Below, piece after piece: positions 1-7,281 of a stretch of DNA of 64,000 bases. The translations under genes were made by a program, and so were the position numbers. Source of the stretch: PALSA-612 sp035652235 (GTDB taxonomy: Bacteria; Actinomycetota; Thermoleophilia; Gaiellales; Gaiellaceae); contig DASREE010000058.1 in NCBI GenBank assembly GCA_035652235.1, forward strand, positions 1 through 64,000, given 5' to 3'. The first letter of the stretch is position 1, and each line of letters begins with the position of its first letter. The notes beneath the pieces are model-generated. The model had not been told where the DNA came from. It was given only the letters and a program-made list of their open reading frames with translations, and searched no databases.

Positions 1-228
1 CAGGCGGGCAAACGACACCTACGGATCCGCGCTCGCAGCGCATCCGGGCCAGTCGCAGGGGCGGCCAAGTAACTAACACGGGCTCGAAGCCCATCGAACA
101 ACAACGGCCTGCCCGACCTGCGTTTGCTCCCAGATGCCCCCGTCCCGGACGGTCGCACCGTACTCACCAACCCGGACACCACCAGCGTCGAGGCGGTCAA
201 GGGTCACGGCGAGCATCCACCCCCTTTC

Positions 229-357
229 ATACGGGATACCAACCTGCTCGAGCGGCTCAACAAGGAGATCCGCCGCCGCACCGATGTCGTCGGCATCTTC
301 CCCGACCGAGCCGCGATCGTCCGCTTGGTCGGCTCGGTCCTCGCCGAACAGAACGAC
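229..357 (+). pseudogene. IS256-family transposase, interrupted (left piece)
   Basis: The frame reads LLERLNKEIRRRTDVVGIFP and then ends in LAEQND, which is the conserved C-terminal part of IS256/mutator transposases. Homology stops at position 357. The missing downstream residues (DEWAVARRYMS and onward) reappear in frame at 1657, so the gene was split by the IS110 element between them. Upstream of about 229 I see no convincing IS256 homology, so the N-terminal part with the DDE residues is absent or too decayed to recognise. Confidence 0.8.
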
Positions 358-451
358 TGTCATGAAGGCGGCGGCTCGTTGGTGATGTGACGTCGGGCCT
401 CCCCCGAAGAATCAGCGCTCGGACACGAGCGATTCCCGGAAGGAGGCCCAA

Positions 452-1504
452 GTGCAGTATCTCGGTATCGACTGGGGCACCCGCAAGGCGGCGTGGTGCG
501 CGATCGACGAGCCCGGCGACATCGTCGAGGGCGCGATTCCAGCTGACGAGGACGGACTCGCGAAGCTGGTGCACAGGCTCGGCCCGGACGTGCGCGACTG
601 CGTCGAGATGATGAGCGGTGCCGTCTGGGTCCGTGACAGGCTCGCTGCGTGCGGCTGGGAGATCCAGATCGCCGAGCCGCGCAAGGTAAAGGCGCTCGCG
701 CCGCTGGCGTGCAAGACCGACCGCGTCGACGCGCGCGTGCTCGCCGAGCTCGTCCGGCGCGACCTGGTGCCGGATGTGTGGGTCCCATCTCTCAGTGAGC
801 GGGAGCTGCGCGAGCGGCTGCGCCGGCGCACCCACCTCGTCCGCCTTCGCACCTCGGCGACCAACCGCGCCTTCGGGCTGCTGACCCAGTGGGGGCTGCG
901 GGTCAGTCTCACCACCCTGCGCAAGCCGGACGCGTTCGCGCTGTTGATCGATCGCGGCGTGCCGGCGGTCTGGCTCCAGTCGATCAAGACGCTCCTGTCG
1001 GTGATCGACGACCTCGACCGACAGATCGCACCGATCGAGCGCGAGCTACGCCCGCTCGCCCACGCCGACGAGCAGGTGCGGCTGCTGATGACGATCCCCG
1101 GCGTCGCCGAACTGCTCGGCCTCACGCTCCTCGCCGAGATCGGCGACGTCTCCCGCTTCCCGACCGCGCGCCGGCTCGTCGGCTACTCCGGTCTCGCCCC
1201 GACGATCAAGCAGTCCGGGCAGAGCTCCCGCACCGGCCCGATCTCGAAGGCGGGGCCGAGCACGCTCCGCTGGGCAGCGATCGAGGCGGCGCAAGGCGCG
1301 TGGCGACCGACCAACCCCTGGCATCGGCTCTACGCCGAGACCAAGCAGCGCCACGGCAAGGCTAGTCCCGCCAAGGCCGCGGTCGCGCGCAAGGTCCTGA
1401 TCGCCAGCTGGCACGTCCTCGCACGCAACGAACCCTTCAAGCGGAGCGCCTCGAGCGCGACCACCAATGTCCCGGCAAGCTCCTCCATTCGTCTGGCCGA
1501 CTGA
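452..1504 (+). CDS. IS110-family transposase (DEDD/serine bridge-RNA recombinase)
   Basis: 350 aa, which is full length for the family. The N-terminal RuvC-like DEDD domain opens with LGIDWGT (first Asp) and contains the KTDRVDA motif around residue 90. A central helical region follows, then the C-terminal Transposase_20 domain with IPGV, GYSGLAP and the SGQSSRTGPISKAG segment that holds the catalytic Ser region. IS110 enzymes are known to use an RNA encoded in a non-coding end of the element to choose target and donor sequences. A GGAGG Shine-Dalgarno sequence lies just upstream of ATG 452. The reading frame is intact, so the element may still be active. Confidence 0.93.
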   Translation: MQYLGIDWGTRKAAWCAIDEPGDIVEGAIPADEDGLAKLVHRLGPDVRDCVEMMSGAVWVRDRLAACGWEIQIAEPRKVKALAPLACKTDRVDARVLAELVRRDLVPDVWVPSLSERELRERLRRRTHLVRLRTSATNRAFGLLTQWGLRVSLTTLRKPDAFALLIDRGVPAVWLQSIKTLLSVIDDLDRQIAPIERELRPLAHADEQVRLLMTIPGVAELLGLTLLAEIGDVSRFPTARRLVGYSGLAPTIKQSGQSSRTGPISKAGPSTLRWAAIEAAQGAWRPTNPWHRLYAETKQRHGKASPAKAAVARKVLIASWHVLARNEPFKRSASSATTNVPASSSIRLAD

Positions 1505-1517
1505 AAGCCCTCGAACG

Positions 1518-1590
1518 ATCTGAGAAGCCGGGGCAGCTGCAACCAGACCAGGTGCGCACCAAGCGCCGAAAGAGATCTCAGCACCGCCAT
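1518..1590 (+). ncRNA. Candidate bridge RNA region in the IS110 right end
   Basis: The right non-coding end (1505-1656) is longer than the left one, as in IS1111-type members, where the guide RNA lies downstream of the transposase. Within it CTGAGA (1520-1525) pairs with TCTCAG (1576-1581) around a 50-nt segment that includes the self-complementary GCAGCTGC. This is only a structural hint. I cannot assign target- or donor-binding loops. Confidence 0.3.
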
Positions 1591-1656
1591 CGCCATCAAC
1601 GGAAGGAGAAACCTCGACAACGAACCGCTGCTTGACATCCACCCGCTCTTCAAAGA

Positions 1657-1770
1657 GACGAGTGGGCTGTCGCCCGCCGCTACATGAGCGCCGAATCGAT
1701 CGCCAAGGCGCTCGCCAACCCCGCACCCGAGGAGCGCGCGGAAGCGCCCGCGCTCCCCGCCGCCGCCTGA
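1657..1770 (+). pseudogene. IS256-family transposase, interrupted (right piece)
   Basis: In frame from GAC at 1657 the translation is DEWAVARRYMSAESIAKAL and continues to a TGA at 1768-1770. This is the C-terminal end of IS256 transposases and is the direct continuation of the piece ending at 357. The two pieces join seamlessly (EQND + EWAV) if the IS110 element is removed. Confidence 0.8.
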
Positions 1771-1945
1771 ATGCCCGACTACGTGACGACCGCTGCGAAC
1801 TTCGAGGCCACAGGAGCGGCTCTGACGGCCTGCCAGACCTGGGCGCGACTGATCCGTCGTCCGAATTCGACTCGCTCCCCCGCAAAGGAGGTGCCGCCAA
1901 CGCCGACAACGACCTGACCATCAGGCGAGGATGACGCGCTCAGCC

Positions 1946-2107
1946 TCATACACCACCTTGACGGACGCAGCCGAGGTGGCCGAGCTTAAGACGGAGCTTC
2001 AGGTCGAGCTCGACCGTCTCGGCGGCTTCCTTCGTCGGCACCGTGACCTCCGGGAACGGCCGCACGCGGACCTGCCAGCGGCCCTTGCCCCGTTTGCGGA
2101 TCGCCAT
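1946..2107 (-). pseudogene. Tyrosine integrase N-terminal fragment
   Basis: Starting at ATG 2107 on the minus strand, with a good GGGAGG ribosome site just upstream, the protein begins MAIRKRGKGRWQVRVRPFP and continues TKEAAETVELDLKLRLKLG. This is the AP2-like/SAM-like N-terminus typical of phage-type tyrosine recombinases. Homology is lost after about 45 residues and the frame stops at 1946, so only the arm-binding start of an integrase survives. It sits divergently next to the broken HTH gene and supports an island history. Confidence 0.5.
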
Positions 2108-2156
2108 CAGCGAGCCTCCCTTCCGTTGCTGGAAGGTCGACTCTGCCGCCGTCCGT

Positions 2157-2378
2157 TCGAAGCTGCCAAGCTCGATCGCCCGCTGGGAGACCGACACGGT
2201 CGAGCCCGGTTACTCGACCCTGCGCCGCGTCCTCCAGGCCTCCGGCTTCGACATCCCGCCGGTGCTCGTGCCCTACGAGCGCGACCTCGAGCGCGACGCC
2301 CAGGTCCAGGAGCTGCGCGAGCTGACCCCGCAGGAGCGGATGGCGAGACTGCTCGCACGGCTCGACAAGCCGCGATGA
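2157..2378 (+). pseudogene. Truncated XRE-type HTH protein (partner of the nucleotidyltransferase)
   Basis: The readable part, IARWETDTVEPGYSTLRR then ASGFDIPPVLVPYE, is the second half of a Cro/C1-type HTH domain with its C-terminal tail. Helices 1-2 and the start codon are missing: the sequence upstream of about 2157 belongs to the divergent integrase fragment. The stop codon overlaps the next ATG (ATGA at 2375-2378), so the gene was once coupled to the nucleotidyltransferase. HTH plus nucleotidyltransferase pairs of this kind are usually read as toxin-antitoxin-like modules. Confidence 0.6.
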
Positions 2379-2938
2379 GCCAGCCCCGCTTCGACCCCTA
2401 CGCGATCCTGCAAGAGCTCGAACGGGTGCGGTGCGGCTTCGTCGTCATCGGTGGGCTCGCGCGCGTGATCCAGGGCTCTGACGAGCTCACTCACGGCCTC
2501 GATATCGCCCCCTCCATGAATAAGGAGAGCCTCCGCCGTCTCGGCCAGGCGCTCGAAAACCTGAACGCACGCCGCGTCGACCGCCAACCGCTCGCCCTCG
2601 ACCAGCTCGACCCCCAGCGCGAGCCCGTGATCGAACTCACGAGCGATGCCGGCGAGATCAAGATCGTCCCCGAACCCGCCGGCACCCGCGGCTACGAAGA
2701 CCTCCGCTTCCGCGCCAACCACGAACCACTCGGCCACGGCCTCCGCCCCTCCGTCGCCTCACCCGGCGACCTCGTCCGCATGCTCGAAGCACACGACCGA
2801 CAGCCCGACCCACTCGTGCTCGAGACCATGCGCACCGTGCTCGAACTCGAACACCGACTCACGATCTGGCGCCTCGAGCAGCACGTTCACAGTTTCTTCC
2901 TGCGCGTTCTGCTGCACCTCATCGACGCCGATAAGTAG
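2375..2938 (+). CDS. Nucleotidyltransferase-fold protein (AbiEii/MenT-like)
   Basis: 187 aa. Near the N-terminus VVIGGLARVIQGS is followed by DELTHGLDI, the GG...GS...D.D pattern of the pol-beta/MNT nucleotidyltransferase fold. The usual TxDxD metal site reads THGLDI here, so one acidic ligand is replaced by Gly. Downstream IKIVPEPAGTRGY is typical of this subfamily. It overlaps the HTH remnant by ATGA. The last 25-30 residues (HVHSFFLRVLL and onward) do not look like the family and may be foreign sequence read through a junction. Probably an orphan toxin-like or inactive protein; expression is uncertain because the upstream promoter is gone. Confidence 0.65.
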   Translation: MSQPRFDPYAILQELERVRCGFVVIGGLARVIQGSDELTHGLDIAPSMNKESLRRLGQALENLNARRVDRQPLALDQLDPQREPVIELTSDAGEIKIVPEPAGTRGYEDLRFRANHEPLGHGLRPSVASPGDLVRMLEAHDRQPDPLVLETMRTVLELEHRLTIWRLEQHVHSFFLRVLLHLIDADK

Positions 2939-3199
2939 GCCGGCTCCCTCCTCTGGGTTCGCAGCCCGCCATGGGATCTCCTCAGGCGCGCAGTTCTCGT
3001 AGACGACCTGGGTGCCATGGCGGTAGGCGTTGTTGATGTCGCGAACGCTCCGCGTGCGCATTCCGGCCGCATCCTCGACGCGAGCGAATAGACGACCTGC
3101 CTCCTCCATGTTCCGCATCGCGGTCGCGATCTGGTCGTCCACCAGAGCCCGCGCCGTCTGCAGATCGTTGAGGTCTACGACACCGCGGTTGAACAGCAC
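2759..3199 (-). CDS. Hypothetical protein, third ORF of a small minus-strand cluster
   Basis: The GTG start at 3199 is a guess: the frame is open back to the TGA that ends the preceding ORF at 3242. Residues 1-105 (VVDLNDLQTARALVDDQ, then RTRSVRDINNAYRHGTQ) look like real protein. The C-terminal third lies antisense to the nucleotidyltransferase gene and is probably not genuine, so the original gene may have been cut near 2880-2890. I recognise no family. Confidence 0.35.
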   Translation of the reverse strand: MLFNRGVVDLNDLQTARALVDDQIATAMRNMEEAGRLFARVEDAAGMRTRSVRDINNAYRHGTQVVYENCAPEEIPWRAANPEEGAGLLIGVDEVQQNAQEETVNVLLEAPDRESVFEFEHGAHGLEHEWVGLSVVCFEHADEVAG

Positions 3200-3241
3200 C
3201 TGCGGGAGGTCGTCGGGAACGGGGAGGCTAAACAGCTCTCG

Positions 3242-3451
3242 TCACTCACCCTCAGTGAGCGCCTCGAGCCTCTCGAACTCCTGCGCGATATCGTCGCCGC
3301 GCCGGCGGTAGCCGGCGCGAAAACCGGGGCCGGCGCGGTGGGACTGGAACAGCTCCTCGAGCGCCGCCATCGTCCGATGCTCGGCGTGATGCACACGGAG
3401 GTCGTCGCTCAGACTGGCGATCTGACGGTCGCTCAGGAGAAGAGCCGCCAT
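3242..3451 (-). CDS. Hypothetical small protein
   Basis: 69 aa, helical and charged (LSDRQIASLSDDLRVHHAEH; EELFQSHRAGPGF). Its ATG at 3451 overlaps the end of the ORF at 3433-3636, so the two frames are probably translationally coupled. No family is recognised. The composition is that of a real protein and not of a shadow frame. Confidence 0.45.
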   Translation of the reverse strand: MAALLLSDRQIASLSDDLRVHHAEHRTMAALEELFQSHRAGPGFRAGYRRRGDDIAQEFERLEALTEGE

Positions 3452-3636
3452 GTCGCGGTGCGCCCGCCACCCGTAAGGTGGATCGACAGCAGCAGCCAGA
3501 AGCCCTCGCGCTGAAACCTTTCAAGCCCGAGCTCGAGGAAGCGCTGCCCGTACAGCTGCGTTGGAGGCGTGGGTGGGAGTTCAGGGAGCCGTTGGCCCAC
3601 TACGAGGAACGGTATATATGGGGCCACCTCGTTCAT
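3433..3636 (-). CDS. Hypothetical small protein
   Basis: 67 aa from ATG 3636 (MNEVAPYIPFLVVGQ). The frame is open further upstream, so an earlier start is possible. It overlaps the next ORF by 19 nt. The Pro-rich segment LPELPPTPPTQLYGQ and a hydrophobic stretch (GFWLLLSIHL) are visible. No family is recognised. It is divergent from the gene starting at 3708. Confidence 0.4.
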   Translation of the reverse strand: MNEVAPYIPFLVVGQRLPELPPTPPTQLYGQRFLELGLERFQREGFWLLLSIHLTGGGRTATWRLFS

Positions 3637-3707
3637 GCGCGCAGGGCGTGAGTAGGCGTCCGCATGGGCGCGCTGCCATCGGGCGATGCCCGTACCGTTG
3701 TCCAACG

Positions 3708-4856
3708 ATGGATGTGCGGCCTCCATACCGGCCTCCATACCTTTTCGACCCGGACACCGTCGAGTTACGGATTGCGCCGCTGCCGCGGACGGCGAAGCTG
3801 ATCCACGCGAAGAAGAGGAGCTGGGCGCCGTCCACTGCCTTCCCGAGGCTGCGTACGACGGAGCGCGAGATCCTACGGATCCTCGGCCGCGCCCGGCTCT
3901 ACAGCCACCTCGACCAGCTACTCCACTCGCTTGAGTACTGCCTTGCCAACGGCTGGGACGCTCACCAGCTCGGTGCACGCGACCGCGATGAGTTCACATC
4001 GCTCATTTCCGACCTCCAGGTAGCGGAACACTGCCTGCTCCGGAACTTCACGATCGAGTCCCCGGTCGGCCTCGCCATCCAGGGCGCAAAGCCCGATCTG
4101 TATGTCCGCAAAGACGATGTGGCCGCGATCATCGAGGTCTTCCGGCCGCGCGAGCTCCAGGCATTCCACAACTTCCGGACAGATGTCTCCCGGCTCCTGA
4201 TGGAGGCCGACATCCGTCTCGACTACCAGGCGGACGTCAAGCTCGGCTGCGTCTCGGACTTCGACGAGAGCGGACGTCTCGTGTCGCCGTGGCACCCGTG
4301 TGACCTCGACGACGCGCTCGCGCCCGTCGCGGAAGAAGCACTTGAACGTGTCGCGGCCAAAGTCGCGGTGCTCGCGCCGGCAGCGCGGGAGCTGATCGTG
4401 GAGAAGTGGCCGAAGAGGAATCTGAGACTGACGGTCGAGCTCTCGGACATCCGGACGAGCGTGGGCGACGAACCCGCGCGGTCAGTGAGCTACGGCCAGT
4501 CATACGGCGGGTATGAGCCGGTCGGGATGCTGGCGCGGCTGATGAAGGCGATCATCAACACGGCGAAGAAGCGGCAGGCAGGGGAGAGAGGAGGGCAGGC
4601 GCGCGTACTCGTCTGCGACGTGTCCGACACGATCGTCGTGCCGCACCTCCAAGACGAGCACCGGAAGAAGCGATACGTCGAGATTCTCATCGGTGATCTC
4701 GAGCCCCAGGTGAAGAAGAACTACGACGTGATTGCACTCTGCGAGCGCCGCGGCTGGGGTAAGCCGCTGCACCTCCACTTCTGCGTGTGCGCGGGGCCGG
4801 AATACCACCGGCTACTCGGCGAGCTCTTCGGCGCCATCCAGACGATGACGCCTTGA
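3708..4856 (+). CDS. Unknown protein with a PD-(D/E)XK-like motif
   Basis: 382 aa from ATG 3708; I prefer this to earlier in-frame starts because protein-like sequence begins at MDVRPPYRPPYLFDPDTVEL. Around residues 125-145 GAKPDLYVR is followed by AAIIEVFRPRE, a PD...hxE pattern like the active site of PD-(D/E)XK nucleases, although the usual final Lys is not in place (EVF rather than ExK). The C-terminal half (KNYDVIALCERRGWGKPLHL) resembles no domain I know. It is a single gene in the island, upstream of an ADP-ribosyltransferase-like gene. The function is open; a defence or mobile-element role is only inferred from context. Confidence 0.7.
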   Translation: MDVRPPYRPPYLFDPDTVELRIAPLPRTAKLIHAKKRSWAPSTAFPRLRTTEREILRILGRARLYSHLDQLLHSLEYCLANGWDAHQLGARDRDEFTSLISDLQVAEHCLLRNFTIESPVGLAIQGAKPDLYVRKDDVAAIIEVFRPRELQAFHNFRTDVSRLLMEADIRLDYQADVKLGCVSDFDESGRLVSPWHPCDLDDALAPVAEEALERVAAKVAVLAPAARELIVEKWPKRNLRLTVELSDIRTSVGDEPARSVSYGQSYGGYEPVGMLARLMKAIINTAKKRQAGERGGQARVLVCDVSDTIVVPHLQDEHRKKRYVEILIGDLEPQVKKNYDVIALCERRGWGKPLHLHFCVCAGPEYHRLLGELFGAIQTMTP

Positions 4857-4934
4857 GCGGCCCAGGGGGTTCTACCTTTGCGCCGAGCGGAGTGACTGCG
4901 GCGAAACGTCTGAGAGCCTCAGTACGGTCGTGGC

Positions 4935-5336
4935 ATGACGGTCGATGAGCTTCAGGCCAGCGCCGGGCAGGACTTCCTCTTCCACTACACGGATGCGATC
5001 CGTGCCGACGCAATCATCGAGGAGCGCTGTTTCGTCTCCGGGCCGCGGGCGGCGCGCGGATTCGGGATCTACGCGACGGACATCGCGCCGGTGAGCGCGG
5101 AGACGATCGAGGAGGTGATCATTCACTGTTTCCGCGGCGACGCCACGCCACCCGAGGTGAGCCATGCGATCGCGGTGCGGCGGTCGAGCGGCGACCTGCG
5201 GTTCGAGCGGACCGACGACCCGTACCAGTGGGTCTTGCCCACCGGGAAGCTCGAGCTCATCCACATCGACGGGATCTACGTCGCCACGGCTGCGTTTACC
5301 GGCAGAGGTTGGGAGATCATCGATACAGAAGAGTGA
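4935..5336 (+). CDS. HYD1-type ADP-ribosyltransferase-like protein
   Basis: 133 aa. The N-terminus FLFHYTDAIRADAIIEE is followed by GFGIYATDIAPVSAETIEE, which matches the layout of the Tox-ART-HYD1 group (xYHYT...I followed by GxGxYxTDxxP). A C-terminal IHIDGIYVATAAF follows. There is no signal peptide or toxin delivery domain, so it would act inside the cell. No immunity or antitoxin gene is evident beside it; the MerR-type gene begins 35 nt downstream. The family call rests on motifs only. Alternatively it is an uncharacterised fold with a similar pattern. Confidence 0.55.
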   Translation: MTVDELQASAGQDFLFHYTDAIRADAIIEERCFVSGPRAARGFGIYATDIAPVSAETIEEVIIHCFRGDATPPEVSHAIAVRRSSGDLRFERTDDPYQWVLPTGKLELIHIDGIYVATAAFTGRGWEIIDTEE

Positions 5337-5371
5337 CAAGCGGTTGTAATTTTCTGTGCTAGGATGAGGCC

Positions 5372-5905
5372 ATGCCACGAGGTAGGAAGACGACCAATAT
5401 GAAGAAGGGGGCGGCCAGCCCGGGTCGCATGCGCGCCGCCGAGGTTTCGCCGGCGCTGCGAGATCGCCTCGACCAGGCGCGAGTACTGCGAGACCCGCGC
5501 GTGCGGGCGTTGTGGCCGCGGCTCGAGCCGAGGCAGCAGGGGATCGTCCTCGACCCGAGGGACGCGACCGGCCACCGCTATCCGCTCACGAGTGGCGAGG
5601 TCTCAGAGCTGACCGGCCTTTCGGAGCGCCAGGTTCGCTACTGGGCGGACCGCGGGCTGATCGTCCACTGGCGCAAGGGGAGCCGTCGCCTGTTCGAGGC
5701 GGTAGGGCTGATCACTGCGTTCTCGATCAGGAATGCGAGCCAGCACGAGCTTCAGTTCTACCGAGGGCTGATCGAGGAGCCGGTCGACGAGCTCGCGGCG
5801 AAGATGGGGATGTTGACCAGCGTGCTCGCGTCGCGGCTGGAGAATGTCGAGCCGGGCGAGGCGAAGACAGTCACAGCAGCACTTGTCGAGCTGACCCAGC
5901 GCTGA
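5372..5905 (+). CDS. MerR-type HTH transcriptional regulator
   Basis: 177 aa. The DNA-binding domain is at about residues 66-110: YPLTSGEVSELTGLSERQVR then YWADRGLIVHWRKGSRRLFE, the winged-helix pattern of MerR proteins. The C-terminus (EEPVDELAAKMGMLTSVLAS) is a short helical dimerisation region with no ligand domain recognised. An AGGATGAGG ribosome site precedes ATG 5372. It may control the island genes; no operator was identified. Confidence 0.75.
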   Translation: MPRGRKTTNMKKGAASPGRMRAAEVSPALRDRLDQARVLRDPRVRALWPRLEPRQQGIVLDPRDATGHRYPLTSGEVSELTGLSERQVRYWADRGLIVHWRKGSRRLFEAVGLITAFSIRNASQHELQFYRGLIEEPVDELAAKMGMLTSVLASRLENVEPGEAKTVTAALVELTQR

Positions 5906-6454
5906 CGCTCGAGGTCATAGCTCGAGCCCGAGTCCGGGCGCCTCACGCTTCAGCGTCCGTCCCGGTGGTTCCGGTCGCAGTGAGCGAGTCGGCATCGGCT
6001 GGTCGGGATCGAAAGCGAGCCCGGGCATCTGTCGAGCGCGGGGCGGCGGCGGCGTCCGCGCCAGCTCTGCCTCCTTCTCTTCGAAGCCTCTAATAGGACT
6101 TTGTTACTCCCTTCGATGGAAGAGCGTGAGCTGGTCGAGGTCGACCTTCTGGTTGCAGGTGCGGCAGCGGCCGTTCCAACAGCGCAACGACAGCTTCGCG
6201 ACGCTCAACATCACGCCACCACCACGAACCCCAGACAGGCGGAGACGCAGATGCACCCGAGGTGCAGCAGGCGTTGCCCGTTTGCGAAACGAGCAACGAC
6301 GCCATCCCACATACATCCCACACCAGGTGCGCAGAACGGCGCATTTCGCCGCAGGTCCGCAGCCGTGCGAGCTAGGAAGAAATCCCTGCTCAGGATCGGT
6401 TTTCGCAGACGATCCGCGTCGGCCGCAGACACCACGAACGAGTTCGACAAGCTG
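5906..6454. other. Gene-poor stretch at the island end
   Basis: About 550 nt between the MerR-type gene and the tRNA fragment. Open frames exist on both strands, but none looks like protein. A minus-strand fragment near 6104-6200 contains Cys residues (CWNGRCRTCNQ) that could be a remnant of a zinc ribbon, but it has no start context or support. Confidence 0.5.
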
Positions 6455-6485
6455 GGGGTCACTGGTTCGAGCCCAGTACCGCCCA
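6455..6485 (+). other. tRNA 3' fragment, probable attachment site
   Basis: The sequence contains a perfect T-arm (ACTGG TTCGAGC CCAGT, 6461-6477) followed by a seven-nt acceptor 3' strand ACCGCCC and A (6478-6485), preceded by GGGGGTC as a variable loop. The matching 5' acceptor strand (GGGCGGT), D-arm and anticodon arm are not found at the required distance upstream. It is therefore a partial tRNA, most like a Val-type tRNA, as left at an integrase attachment site. The bacterial terminator still follows it. Confidence 0.65.
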
Positions 6486-6490
6486 TCTTC

Positions 6491-6520
6491 GAATCCCCGC
6501 CTGTGCGCGGATTTTTCTTT
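6491..6520 (+). terminator. Intrinsic terminator after the tRNA fragment
   Basis: A stem AATCCCCGC / GCGCGGATT (8 of 9 pairs), loop CTGT, is followed by a T-rich run TTTTTCTTT. This is the form of terminator normally found after a tRNA gene, which supports the reading that the fragment is the true 3' end of a tRNA locus. Confidence 0.75.
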
Positions 6521-6569
6521 GTGGAGGGCGTTCCGTGTTTGCGCGAACCGGGGCGCCTATGAGCCTTCG

Positions 6570-6899
6570 TCAGCCTCGACAGTCGACGGCGACTTCGAGC
6601 GCTTCGCAGATCTCGTGCATGCGGTCGTCGCTGAGTCGGCCCAAGCGCTCGACCAGCGTTCCAACCGAGACGATCTCGACTGAGTCGAGATTGACGACCG
6701 AAACGAGTGGGATTGGGTCGTCTGGAGGCTCGAGGAGGACCTCGGTCGGGATGTCGCGGATCGTGGTCGTGCACGGCCCGATCAGGGCACGCCGCAGGCG
6801 CGGGATCGCGGCGTCTCGAGAGAGCACGACCACTGGCCGGCGCCCGACCTCCGGGAGCTCGCACCACCAGACATCACCTCGCGCCGGAAGGGAAGTCAC
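6570..6899 (-). CDS. MazF/PemK-family toxin
   Basis: 109 aa from GTG 6899. The N-terminus ARGDVWWCELPEVGRRPVVV is the PemK/MazF signature (RGDVW...GRRPVVV). It continues with IGPCTTTIRDIPTEVLLEP and VNLDSVEIVSVGTLVERLG, typical of the fold. MazF proteins are sequence-specific ribonucleases, neutralised by the cognate antitoxin. GTG overlaps the antitoxin stop (GTGA 6896-6899), which fixes the start and implies coupled translation. Confidence 0.9.
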   Translation of the reverse strand: MTSLPARGDVWWCELPEVGRRPVVVLSRDAAIPRLRRALIGPCTTTIRDIPTEVLLEPPDDPIPLVSVVNLDSVEIVSVGTLVERLGRLSDDRMHEICEALEVAVDCRG

Positions 6900-7132
6900 G
6901 ACGCGCCGGCGGCCGCACGGAACGAGGCCAGGTCTCCCCACTCGTCGGCTTCGTCGAGCGGGTGCTCGGCGTAGGCGGCGTACGCGGCGTCGAACTCGGC
7001 AGCACGGCGGCGAGCAAGCAGCGCCGCGAGCGCCTCGTCGATCAGCGCCGCATCGGTAACGCCAGCGCGCACCTGTCGTGCGCTCTTGAGCAAGTCGGCA
7101 TCGACCGTCGTGCTGATCCTGGTTCGTGCCAT
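6896..7132 (-). CDS. Ribbon-helix-helix antitoxin
   Basis: 78 aa from ATG 7132. The N-terminus MARTRISTTVDADLLKSARQ is a MetJ/Arc-type ribbon-helix-helix DNA-binding segment. The acidic C-terminal tail (EHPLDEADEWGDLASF) would wrap the MazF toxin. Upstream, the AT-rich segment 7133-7150 with repeated CATAG/CATA units is the likely autoregulated promoter. It lies in a GC-rich context, just outside the tRNA fragment. Confidence 0.85.
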   Translation of the reverse strand: MARTRISTTVDADLLKSARQVRAGVTDAALIDEALAALLARRRAAEFDAAYAAYAEHPLDEADEWGDLASFRAAAGAS

Positions 7133-7281
7133 GCCATAGTCATAGCATAAACGTGGCATACGCCCTCGAAACACGCGCCACGACGGTTCAGACACCGACG
7201 CAGGCGCGACGAATACGGCAGCGAAGCGGCTCGCGCACCACTCGGTTCGCCCCATCAAATACCTGGAAATCCGGCACTGCC

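Larger units (their letters stand above)
358..1656 (+). mobile_element. IS110-family insertion sequence
   Basis: The element is delimited by the two halves of the IS256 transposase: the coding sense is broken after codon 355-357 (GAC) and resumes with GAC GAG TGG at 1657. Its length is about 1.3 kb. It carries one transposase gene, a 94-nt left non-coding end and a 152-nt right non-coding end. No obvious target duplication is seen beyond the shared GAC, which fits IS110 chemistry (recombination at a short core rather than a staggered cut). The exact ends are uncertain by about 3 nt. Confidence 0.75.

Noticed and set aside
124..210. 5' half of the plus-strand ORF before the IS256 homology (LPDAPVPDGRTVLTNPD)
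   Set aside because: No match to IS256 or another family I can name, and a comparable open frame exists on the other strand; left unannotated.
1931..2374. N-terminal 148 codons of the ORF fused to the nucleotidyltransferase
   Set aside because: Arg/Pro-rich out-of-frame read-through of the integrase and HTH remnants; the real start is ATG 2375.
5333..5371. Promoter of the MerR-type gene (GTGACA / TAGGAT)
   Set aside because: The two hexamers are 20-21 nt apart, too far for a normal sigma-70-type promoter.
6104..6316. Minus-strand fragment with CWNGRCRTCNQ as a zinc-ribbon gene
   Set aside because: No start context and no continuation of a domain; may be a remnant, but support is too weak.
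6211..6867. Long minus-strand ORF containing GGTGLEPVTPSLS
   Set aside because: This peptide is the antisense of the tRNA T-arm and acceptor region and is a common false gene next to tRNAs; the rest overlaps the MazF gene in another frame.
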